From: Sesamum alatum
Lineage: Eukaryota > Streptophyta > Magnoliopsida > Lamiales > Pedaliaceae
Reading direction: 5' to 3'
DNA: 64,000 bases
Assembly: GCA_034509735.1 (NCBI GenBank)
Contig: JACGWO010000007.1
Span: 1 to 64,000 of the forward strand
Under the pieces are notes generated by a model. It saw only the letters and a program-made list of their open reading frames with translations. It ran no database searches and was not told the origin of the DNA. Of the stretch, positions 1 to 9,500 are shown piece by piece. Numbering within the stretch: the stretch's first letter is position 1; the number at the start of each line of letters is the position of its first letter. Made by a program: the position numbers and the translations under genes.

Positions 1-231
1 CACCACCGTTCGATTCATCTCGTCATTGCGAGTCGTACGAGACCTACCACGTCAATTTTCATTCAGTATTTGAAGAGATTTGTTTGTTTTTAGCTATCAC
101 CGTCGTTGGGGTTTCGCCGCCGTTCTTCCGCCGTCGCTGCTCCAATCGGCGGCGGACTACCACCACTGTCATCTCCTCTTCATGGAGCGTCTTCCTCTCT
201 GATCTTATATTCTCACCGGTGACTTCCAGCC

Positions 232-2178
232 ATGACTGACCTGCCTCCCACTCACCGAGCCGACTCGTACGAGCCTCCACCAACTCACCCAGCCAACCCA
301 GTCGACTCACCCTACAACATTTCATCATATTCTGATTTCCCACCCCTTAACAGCATATCCAACCCTTCAATTGCACTCCAGAATTCACCGCCTCATGACC
401 AATATCATCAACAACCACACCCTAAAGCTCTCCACCCTCCTCATACACATCATTCAGACCTGCGTAAACACTTCCTCATTGATGCTAAACCTCATCCTCT
501 TGGTACTAAAAGTTGTGAGAATGGTCGACCTATTCTTACTTTCTCTGCTTCAGAAACGGATGCCCTGGCTGCCCCGTTCAGACTTTCCCTCATTGGGAAA
601 TTTTCCCATGGATCGCCCCAATACCGCAATTTACATCGTCTCATCGCAGGCTTGGGGCTCAAAGGAGGTTTTACTGTCAGCATGATGAACACAAAGCACG
701 CCCTCATCTCCTTATCTAATGAATCAGACTATGCAAGGTTGTGGATCAAAAGAATTTGGTTCGTTCAAGGTTACCCTATGCGCCTTCTCAAATGGTCTCC
801 GACCTTCACACCTGCTCAAGAACCATCAACTGTGCCTGTTTGGGTTTGTTTCCCCGAGCTTCCGGCGTACCTTTTCCACAAAGATGCCTTATTTGCTGTT
901 GGGAGCATGGTTGGAACTCCGTTGCAAATTGAGAAGTCCACACTCAATCAGTCCAAGCTCACTCAGGCTCGAGTATGTATTGAAATCGACATTCTCAAAC
1001 CTCGGATTGAAGAATTTGACATCCTCATCCATGGAATTCCCATTGCTCAAAAGGTGTAGTATGAAGAGCTCCCTAAATATTGTTTGTTGTGCAGTCACAT
1101 TGGGCACCTTGATGCCGACTGTTATTCGAGAGGTAACGCGCCTAAACCCCCTCCTCGTATTAGAACTGATGTGAGAAATGATGTTGGTGATGAGTTTGAG
1201 CGGAATCGAAAACAATCCAAGGACAGAAATGGTACCGAAATTGATGCACATAACGTGCTTGACAAAATGACTGAGAGGCTTGTGCCCCCAGCTCGTATCA
1301 CTGCGGACAGAGGTGGATGTTCGAAGGCTGCTGGACAAGCGCTGCAATCGCCTAAACACGTCGGACACCAAGCCTCCGAATGCTATACAAAAGGTAATGC
1401 ACCAAAGCAATCAGAGGGCAACAATGATACAAAAATTGATGCACACAAGGTGATCGTCAATTTGACTGAGAGGATTGCTACTCCTGCAATTGCCACTGTG
1501 GACAAAGGTGAATGCTCTAAGGCTGCTGAACAGCCACTGATTCCCAGGGATGATCATACTCATGTCAAAGGAAACAACTTAGGTGATACTACTACTGACT
1601 CTGGTTACAGAATTGCTACTAAGTTGAGTTATGAGCACAATGATTGTTGTGAGGGGACCACAATGGAGAATCCTCCCAAACCTGTTGGTGAATTGAACGA
1701 GGAGCATGAGCATGGGAATGGAAATGCCAAAGTGAGTAAGGATGCTGCAAGCAACAGACAGTGGGCTCAAGTTGGAAATGCGTATATGATGCTGGATCAT
1801 GACGATGACTCCAACGACGCCCATGGAGCTAACACTAAGCCACCTGATAAGGAGGACACTAACAGACCAGGGCTACATGATTTAGAGGGCAATTCCTCGG
1901 AAGTGAATGCCATGCCGATCTGCATTCTACATCCGGCCTGTCCTACAAACTTCAATCCGAGAGACATCGAACCTGGGGACGCTGCATTAACAGAGCAGAG
2001 TCCAATTTCGAAAAATCAGGCAGAAAGGCCCCAACTTGATAATGTGTTTTTCACATATGAAGAGAAAATGGAGTTCCTTAACAAACGTAGTAAGTCATGT
2101 GGCCCAAGAATTCGACTGACGCGTTGCAAGGCTCGGCGGAGAAAGAAACAAAATGGTAATATCATGAATACCTGCTAA
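232..2178 (+). pseudogene. LINE ORF1-type nucleic-acid-binding protein (DUF4283 plus CCHC knuckle), copy A, one amber stop
   Basis: Two reading frames in the same phase (232-1059 and 1084-2178) are split by one TAG at 1057-1059, so the ancestral protein had about 648 residues. The first half carries a DUF4283-like domain (roughly residues 110-275, with WIKRIWFVQGYPMRLLKWSP and VPVWVCFPELP). Just after the stop comes a zinc knuckle CLLCSHIGHLDADC (CX2CX4HX4C). This DUF4283 plus knuckle pair is typical of ORF1 in plant L1-type LINEs, where it binds the element RNA. The stop fits a CAG to TAG change in a methylatable CHG context. Both copies share it, so it predates the duplication. The downstream half holds an internal repeat with a second knuckle that has lost its first two cysteines. 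Confidence 0.75.
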
Positions 2179-2265
2179 ATTTGGTTTGAGAACGTCTCTC
2201 GATTTTGTAACGCTGCATGAAGATTGGTTTTTGTTGGAGAAGGAGAAAGTGGTCTGTGCATGTTT

Positions 2266-2990
2266 TTTGTTCTGTTATGTTGCTGCCTTTGTTATCTCTG
2301 TTCTGTTGCTGCGGCTGCTTCCTGCTGCAGCTACTGGTTTTGTGTATTGTGCTGTTGTTGTTGCTTTGTTGTGCCGCTGCTACTGGCTATTTTGTTCTGT
2401 GTGCTGGTTACTGCTGCTTGGTTGTTGCTTTACTTTTGCTGTTTCTGCTGTTTTTTGCCATTCTGTTGCTGTTGTCTTTTGTTTTGGGGGTCCTTGCTGC
2501 TGAAAGTCTGCTTCCTGCCACTTGTGTGGTTGATTTGCTGAGCTGTTGTTTCTGTTATTTGTGCTGCTGCTGCTGATGCTTTTCGTGTTGCTGTTGCAGC
2601 TTTCGTTTTGAACAAGAGTAGCAGCAGCAGCTTTGGTTCTTGATGCAGCAATAGCCGAACTCCTTCTGCTATTTGTTGTTGCTGTTGAGCTGCTTCTAGT
2701 CTGCTGCTGATGCTTTTTGCTGCTAAATGCTGGTGGTTGTTGCTTTGCTTTTGGTGCTCGGTTTTGTGTTTTGATGCTGCAGCTGTTGGAGATGTTGTTG
2801 TTGCTTTGCTGATTCGGCTCATTCGGGCTGATTCTCGTGATGGGCCAATGCTGCGTCTTGGGCAAGGAACTAGATGTTTTTGGGCTTCAAATCAGACAAG
2901 TTGGGCTGCAATTTTTTTACTAAAAATTGGCTCTGATCTGCTGCTGCTGAGGCTGCTGTTGTTGAGCTCTGGGCCGAACGGTTTTGGGTG
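2266..2990. repeat. TGC/TTG-rich low-complexity tract, copy A
   Basis: A long stretch dominated by TGCTGC, TGTTGT and GCTGCT runs in the 3' region of the LINE-like element. It creates artefactual reading frames in several phases (leucine/cysteine-rich on plus, glutamine/serine-rich on minus). I do not regard any of them as genes. The matching tract in copy B is about 9408-10134. Confidence 0.8.
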
Positions 2991-3540
2991 TGAATAGATG
3001 TGGAACTTGGTGAATTTAATTGGAGGGAGAACAATTGGGTTTGCTGACTTTGATGGAAAAATTGGAAGGGAAATCGGGTTCAATAGATGGGCTGCTGTTC
3101 ATTTTAAAAAAAAAAAATTGGACTGCTGGCGGTGGGCTGAGCAAGTGAAGTTGTGATGACTAATTTTTGGGCTGGGCTACATTTTTCCTTTTTGTTTTGC
3201 ATGGGCTGCATTTTTTTGGCTGGGCTGAGCAAATGTTGCTGTTGGTTTTAGTTCGCTGGGCCGCGCGCTATAGTTCGCTGGGCCGCGCGCTGAAGCCACC
3301 TCTAATCCGCAAAGGACTGTGATGATGGGCTGCGATGATGGGCTGCCCCTATGAGCTGAGGGCAATGACACCTTGGGCTTCTTCAACACTTTCGCTGCTG
3401 GGCCTTGCCGCCTGGGCCATCTGCACAAGGGGCCCAAGGGACTGAATCACATAGGGCATTTGCTGAATTTCCTGGGCCTGAAGAAATTTTTGTGGGCTGT
3501 CTTTTTTTACATGCCCAACTTTTTATTATTTGGGCTTCAT
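2838..3540 (+). repeat. TGGGCY-rich cluster I, copy A
   Basis: Around twenty TGGGCC or TGGGCT hexamers, essentially all on the plus strand, occur in the last part of the LINE-like element, including a short tandem repeat of the form TTCGCTGGGCCGCGCGCT near 3250-3290. TGGGCY is the core of the plant site II element bound by TCP factors. The strong strand bias also fits a decayed simple repeat. The counterpart in copy B is about 9980-10684. Confidence 0.65.
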
Positions 3541-3636
3541 TTTGTGATATTGTACAAAACTCTTGTGGTTCGATTTTTAGATTTTATCGAGAAGGGAGGG
3601 GATCCCGATAATTCCCCATTTAAAAAAAAAAAAAAA

Positions 3637-3671
3637 CCCTAAACCCTAAACCCTAAACCCTAAACCCTAAA
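3637..3671. repeat. Five CCCTAAA repeats joined to the LINE poly(A) tail
   Basis: Exactly five perfect CCCTAAA units follow a 15-base A tract with no intervening bases. The C-rich strand runs 5' to 3' on plus, so the chromosome end would have been to the left. Confidence 0.95.
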
Positions 3672-4776
3672 AAAGAAGGAAAAGAAGAAGGAAAATCGAA
3701 AAGCTGCTTGGGACTTGTCTATTTTATTTGCATCCTTTGTTATAATTTTGTGGACCTTTTTTCTACTTGGGCATGAATTGTTTACCATGGATTTGGGTTG
3801 ATATCTTGCAATTTATTAAGGCTTTTTGACCCAACAAATTCTGGGCTTCGCCATACCTCTGGCCTCGATTTTTCCTGCAGAAAAAATAGGCTTATGGGCC
3901 AAATTTTGCACTGGGCCGCACTGAGGACCATCATCTCTGACTGCTGGGCCGCGCACCACGACACGCTGGGCCACGCAGACAGGCCTTGGATTTTCCTCAA
4001 CAGGGCCGTGTGCTGGGCCTCCGCTGGACACCCGCTGAATTCTCGTTGGGCTTCCATTGGGCTTCGCTAAGCTTCTACTGGGCCTCCATTGGCTGAACCT
4101 TCACCTGGCTGCAGCGGGCCGATCTCAATTCGCGACCTGGGCCGCCCTTCCCTCGGCCGCCTGGGCCACACGCTGGGCTGAAGTGGGCCACACCAAGGCT
4201 GCCACTTCTTTTTACCTGGGCCGCGCCCTACTCTGTTGCACTGGGCCGCACCCCACCCGGTCGCCTGGGCCACATTTGGTGGGCTGCAATATGGAACCAC
4301 ACTCCAGCTGCGTTGGGCTGATTTTTTCTGGGCCGTAATTGATCACTTGGGCTCCCAAAATTCTTGGGCTTATTTTATTATAAAACCTCCATAAATTAAT
4401 AACCTTAAGACCATGAAATTTTATTAATTTAGAGAGATATTAATATATCAATAAATTAATATTTTATTAACTAAAAGAGAGACTTTTTAAATTCAGCAAA
4501 TTTAGTCCATATGTATTGAAAATAAAGGAATTCATATATGTTTCATTGATTATATTCATGTATCAACCAATTCTTTATAATTAATTAAATATATCCATGT
4601 ATAATATCAATTCATTGTATACAATTAACTATTATATTCATTGACGCATGTGTCAATTCAATGGAATTATTTAAATACACATGTTTACATTAATTCGTAG
4701 CACTTAAATAACTATTATAATCAATTAAATATATTCATGCATGATGAATGAAACATATACTACATAAATCTCAATA
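3672..4776. other. TGGGCY cluster II and AT-rich tail, copy A; no gene
   Basis: After a purine-rich spacer, 3840-4370 holds about twenty more TGGGCC/TGGGCT hexamers, again on plus, much like the 3' region of the LINE-like element, so it may be a truncated relative. 4375-4776 is AT-rich with repeated TTAATTAA/ATATATT words and no coding potential. The copy B equivalent is 10816-11920. Confidence 0.6.
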
Positions 4777-4778
4777 CA

Positions 4779-5024
4779 AAACCCTAACCCCAACCCCCAC
4801 CCCTAAACCCTAAACCCCTAAACCCCAAACCCTAAACCCCAAACCCTAAACCCTAAACCCTAAAACCCTAAACCCTTAAACCCTAAACCCTTAAACCCTA
4901 AACCCTAAACCCTAAACACTAAAACCCTAAACCCTAAACCCTAACCCCTAAACCCCTAAACCCTAAACCCTAAACCCTAAACCCTAAACCCCTAAACCCC
5001 AAACCCCAAACCCCAAACCCCAAA
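4779..5024. repeat. Interstitial telomeric array, ~245 bp, degenerate CCCTAAA
   Basis: About 35 units of CCCTAAA and close variants (CCCCTAAA, CCCCAAA, CCCTAAAA, CCCTTAAA) in one orientation. It begins at the tandem-copy junction and ends directly at a truncated cDNA-like fragment. Variants are densest at both ends, as in old or distal telomeric DNA. This is Arabidopsis-type plant telomere sequence, at an internal position in this window. Confidence 0.95.
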
Positions 5025-5594
5025 AGTTGGCACAAAAGTTGACGGCAAGGTCTTTGCCGAAAGAAGAAAGTGTCAGAGATGAAGAAGAAACTGAAACACA
5101 CGAAGAGTCTCATGCTAACAAAGGAATGCTACCAAATGAAATTGTCAAAATTCTTGCAGAACGTGAGAAAAAAGTTTTCATGTCGGACTCCGAGGATGAG
5201 GAAGTTGAGAAGAAGCCTGCTTCAAAAAAGAGAAAGTCAAAAAAATCAGGGCTAGAACCTGTTATGTTGAAGAACATACCGCCTCCTCAGTGTGTGCAAA
5301 ATTCCCTGGAATTTTTGAAGAAACAGAAAATGCAAGTTCCAAGATCTTCTGCAGTTCTGAACAATTCAAACCAAGCGCTCCGCCTCCTGTCAACATCTGG
5401 CTTGTTAAAGTAAGACTGGAGGGAAATTGTCTCATTTTGATACTACAAGTTGCATGTTTTGGCATCTTAAAAGTTTACCTTGGTTGAAGATTTAGAATTC
5501 AGGCATTCGAATGAGATATAAACCATTATATAGGTCTTGTATGTTACAATTACTTTTGGTGTATATGAGGATGCCTTTCTGTGGGGAAAAAAAA
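5025..5594 (+). pseudogene. 5'-truncated processed retrocopy, K/E-rich protein C-terminus, source gene unrecognised
   Basis: An open frame runs from the array edge at about 5027 to TAA at 5411-5413. It encodes roughly 128 residues with acidic and basic runs (EEETETHEESHANKG; KKPASKKRKSKKSG), suggesting the C-terminus of a nuclear or nucleolar protein. About 175 bases of untranslated-like sequence follow, then a short A tract (5587-5594) that runs into CCCTAAA repeats. Lack of introns, loss of the 5' part and the A tract indicate a cDNA-derived copy. I do not recognise the parent gene. Confidence 0.65.
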
Positions 5595-5618
5595 CCCTAA
5601 ACCCTAAACCCTAAACCC
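5595..5618. repeat. Short CCCTAAA array between two retrocopies
   Basis: Three and a half CCCTAAA units follow the A tract of the upstream retrocopy and lead directly into the 5' truncated end of the ARID-HMG retrocopy. Orientation is the same as in all other arrays here. Confidence 0.95.
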
Positions 5619-6576
5619 GAAATCCGAAGCCATTCATCAACAAAACCAAGGGTACCTCATCGCAAACGTAGGAAGAAGTCTGAAATTCGAAAGCGGGATC
5701 CTGCTCATCCGAAGCCTAACTGAAGCGGCTACAACTTTTTCTTTGCCCAGCAACACGCCAGGTTGAAACCACTTTATCACGGGAAGGATCAAGAGATCAG
5801 TCGGATCATTAGAGAATCGTGGAATAAACTACAAGAACCTGAAAGAACGGTTTATCAGGAGAAAGCGCTTAAAGACAAGGAACGGTACAAGATAGAAATG
5901 GAGGACTACCGTGAAAGATTGAGGACTGGCCAAATAATCAGAAGCGCAATGCCGGTACAGCAGGGCCCTCCAGTGCCAGAAGCAAACTCCACAGACCTCA
6001 ACAGCAATCTTCATTTTGGAGGTGCCGCCACCGCCTCAGCCTACACGAAAGAGAACGAGATGAGCTCCGAAAAGAGTGATAAAAGCAACTTGGAAGAGTA
6101 TGAAAGTGCAGACAAGGACTCGGACTTAGGTGAATATCCGCAAGCAGATATGGAGCTAAAAACTGGGAATATTGAGGTCATGGTTGATGAAGCATTTGAT
6201 CTTCAGACGAGACTCGACAGGGTCGGACAGGACAACAAGAATCCCGGACATGGTGCAGCGGACGATGATAAAATGTTGTTGTCTACCGATAACAATATGG
6301 TTCTTGGTGAAGACGGAATATCCGTTCCCATTGAAGAGAGGGAACAACCACCTAGTAATGCTAATGAATCAACTCCAAGCCTCTGAAGATTTTCTGTAGC
6401 AGGAGAGATCCTAAGATTATGGTACTCTGTCAGAAAAATCTAGGATTGGACTTGGTCTAGGATGTCTTAGTTCCTTGACAATCTTATGATGTTATTAAAT
6501 ATGAACAATCTCACCATCTTCTGGTTTATCTCTAGTTTATGAAGTTCATGTATTTATTCTAAAAAAAAAAATAAAA
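5619..6576 (+). pseudogene. 5'-truncated retrocopy of an ARID-HMG-box gene (HMGB9/10/15 type)
   Basis: The sequence begins inside the linker before the HMG box and reads through without introns. HMG-box residues are clear: NFFFAQQHARLKPLYHGKD, RESWNKLQEPERTVYQEKAL and KERYKIEMEDYRERL. An acidic tail follows, with TGA at 6384-6386. The combination matches the C-terminal half of plant ARID-HMG proteins such as HMGB15; the ARID half is missing. A TGA at the position expected to be arginine after HPKPN (about 5720) fits a CGA to TGA change. About 175 bases of 3' UTR-like sequence and an A tract (6561-6576, one T inside) end the copy, followed at once by CCCTAAA. Confidence 0.8.
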
Positions 6577-6592
6577 CCCTAAACCCTAAACC
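6577..6592. repeat. Short CCCTAAA array after the HMG retrocopy tail
   Basis: Two and a fraction CCCTAAA units follow the A tract of the HMG retrocopy and lead into the GC-rich leader of the next LINE-like element. Confidence 0.9.
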
Positions 6593-9500
6593 AAACCAAC
6601 ATGCATCATCCAATTTCCTCCTCCTTCTCACTACCACTAGGTGAGAAATACACACACTAAACACTCCACCACCAACCACCACCAAACCATCACACATTCA
6701 GCCTCACCGCCGCCGCCAACAGCCTCCCTACCGCCGCCGCCAACAGCCTCCCCACCGCCGCCCCGTCGAGGCGGCGCCGCCGCGCCGCCACCGGCGCGTC
6801 TCCGGAAGTGAGCACCACCATCATGCTCACCTTTACAAGATCTGCCCAATGCTGCCGCACGTGCTCCGATCAGACCGCCGACGCGCCGGTAAATGTCGGT
6901 CAAAGCTTCTGAAAACCCTTATTTTTCGCCTCAAAATCGCCGTGCACTTCTCTCTAGATTTCTGCCGCCGTCTCAACGTATCTCTGGCCGTTTCTTACAT
7001 CATTGGATTCCTCTCTTCAAGACGAAGATTTCCCACCGATCAATTTCAATTTTTATCAACTGTGGAGCTTGGGCTCGTCGTGCCATCGCCGCCACCTTCT
7101 ACCGTTGATTCGCCGTCTCTGGGACGACCCAACATCGCGGACCACCACCGTTCGATTCATCTCGTCATTGCGAGTCGTACGAGACCTACCACGTCAATTT
7201 TCATTCAGTATTTGAAGAGATTTGTTTGTTTTTAGCTATCACCGTCGTTGGGGTTTCGCCGCCGTTCTTCCGCCGTCGCTGCTCCAATCGGCGGCGGACT
7301 ACCACCACTGTCATCTCCTCTTCATGGAGCGTCTTCCTCTCTGATCTTATATTCTCACCGGTGACTTCCAGCCATGACTGACCTGCCTCCCACTCACCGA
7401 GCCGACTCGTACGAGCCTCCACCAACTCACCCAGCCAACCCAGTCGACTCACCCTACAACATTTCATCATATTCTGATTTCCCACCCCTTAACAGCATAT
7501 CCAACCCTTCAATTGCACTCCAGAATTCACCGCCTCATGACCAATATCATCAACAACCACACCCTAAAGCTCTCCACCCTCCTCATACACATCATTCAGA
7601 CCTGCGTAAACACTTCCTCATTGATGCTAAACCTCATCCTCTTGGTACTAAAAGTTGTGAGAATGGTCGACCTATTCTTACTTTCTCTGCTTCAGAAACG
7701 GATGCCCTGGCTGCCCCGTTCAGACTTTCCCTCATTGGGAAATTTTCCCATGGATCGCCCCAATACCGCAATTTACATCGTCTCATCGCAGGCTTGGGGC
7801 TCAAAGGAGGTTTTACTGTCAGCATGATGAACACAAAGCACGCCCTCATCTCCTTATCTAATGAATCAGACTATGCAAGGTTGTGGATCAAAAGAATTTG
7901 GTTCGTTCAAGGTTACCCTATGCGCCTTCTCAAATGGTCTCCGACCTTCACACCTGCTCAAGAACCATCAACTGTGCCTGTTTGGGTTTGTTTCCCCGAG
8001 CTTCCGGCGTACCTTTTCCACAAAGATGCCTTATTTGCTGTTGGGAGCATGGTTGGAACTCCGTTGCAAATTGAGAAGTCCACACTCAATCAGTCCAAGC
8101 TCACTCAGGCTCGAGTATGTATTGAAATCGACATTCTCAAACCTCGGATTGAAGAATTTGACATCCTCATCCATGGAATTCCCATTGCTCAAAAGGTGTA
8201 GTATGAAGAGCTCCCTAAATATTGTTTGTTGTGCAGTCACATTGGGCACCTTGATGCCGACTGTTATTCGAGAGGTAACGCGCCTAAACCCCCTCCTCGT
8301 ATTAGAACTGATGTGAGAAATGATGTTGGTGATGAGTTTGAGCGGAATCGAAAACAATCCAAGGACAGAAATGGTACCGAAATTGATGCACATAACGTGC
8401 TTGACAAAATGACTGAGAGGCTTGTGCCCCCAGCTCGTATCACTGCGGACAGAGGTGGATGTTCGAAGGCTGCTGGACAAGCGCTGCAATCGCCTAAACA
8501 CGTCGGACACCAAGCCTCCGAATGCTATACAAAAGGTAATGCACCAAAGCAATCAGAGGGCAACAATGATACAAAAATTGATGCACACAAGGTGATCGTC
8601 AATTTGACTGAGAGGATTGCTACTCCTGCAATTGCCACTGTGGACAAAGGTGAATGCTCTAAGGCTGCTGAACAGCCACTGATTCCCAGGGATGATCATA
8701 CTCATGTCAAAGGAAACAACTTAGGTGATACTACTACTGACTCTGGTTACAGAATTGCTACTAAGTTGAGTTATGAGCACAATGATTGTTGTGAGGGGAC
8801 CACAATGGAGAATCCTCCCAAACCTGTTGGTGAATTGAACGAGGAGCATGAGCATGGGAATGGAAATGCCAAAGTGAGTAAGGATGCTGCAAGCAACAGA
8901 CAGTGGGCTCAAGTTGGAAATGCGTATATGATGCTGGATCATGACGATGACTCCAACGACGCCCATGGAGCTAACACTAAGCCACCTGATAAGGAGGACA
9001 CTAACAGACCAGGGCTACATGATTTAGAGGGCAATTCCTCGGAAGTGAATGCCATGCCGATCTGCATTCTACATCCGGCCTGTCCTACAAACTTCAATCC
9101 GAGAGACATCGAACCTGGGGACGCTGCATTAACAGAGCAGAGTCCAATTTCGAAAAATCAGGCAGAAAGGCCCCAACTTGATAATGTGTTTTTCACATAT
9201 GAAGAGAAAATGGAGTTCCTTAACAAACGTAGTAAGTCATGTGGCCCAAGAATTCGACTGACGCGTTGCAAGGCTCGGCGGAGAAAGAAACAAAATGGTA
9301 ATATCATGAATACCTGCTAAATTTGGTTTGAGAACATCTCTCGATTTTGTAACGCTGCATGAAGATTGGTTTTTGTTGGAGAAGGAGAAAGTGGTCCGTG
9401 CATGTTTTTTGTTCTGTTATGTTGCTGCCTTTGTTATCTCTGTTCTGTTGCTGCGGCTGCTTCCTGCTGCAGCTACTGGTTTTGTGTATTGTGCTGTTGT

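Larger units (their letters stand above)
1..3636 (+). mobile_element. LINE-derived ORF1-only element, copy A (5' end outside window)
   Basis: A non-LTR-type element in sense orientation: GC-rich leader, one long ORF1 (232-2178, interrupted by one stop), a TGC-rich and TGGGCY-rich 3' region, and a 15-base A tract at 3622-3636. No endonuclease or reverse transcriptase reading frame follows ORF1; at the end of ORF1 the sequence goes straight into the low-complexity 3' region. It is therefore a non-autonomous element comparable in layout to the mammalian half-L1 (HAL1). The tail abuts five CCCTAAA repeats, and no target-site duplication is visible. The family was assigned from the ORF1 domains, not from a repeat library. 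Confidence 0.65.
1..4776. repeat. Distal copy (A) of the ~7.14 kb tandem unit, left end outside window
   Basis: Bases 1-4776 match 7143-11920 almost perfectly, at an offset of 7142 that grows to 7144 after two one-base homopolymer differences. By eye I found two substitutions (2194 G versus A, 2255 T versus C) and two T-run differences (near 2451 and 2915). Identity stops at 4776, where this copy runs into a telomeric repeat array, while the other copy continues into unrelated AT-rich DNA at 11921. This is the pattern of a head-to-tail duplication whose junction is at 4776/4777, so the left part of this copy should lie outside the window. A haplotype or assembly duplication is the main alternative. 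Confidence 0.9.

Noticed and set aside
59..343. 94-codon minus-strand frame (also 7201-7485)
   Set aside because: It overlaps the start of ORF1 and the GC-rich leader; no domain and no independent evidence.
2186..2865. Leu/Cys-rich (plus) and Gln/Ser-rich (minus) reading frames of 95-160 codons, also in copy B at 9328-10008
   Set aside because: They overlap in several frames over a TGC-rich low-complexity tract, one-base T-run differences between copies change their frames, and none has a domain.
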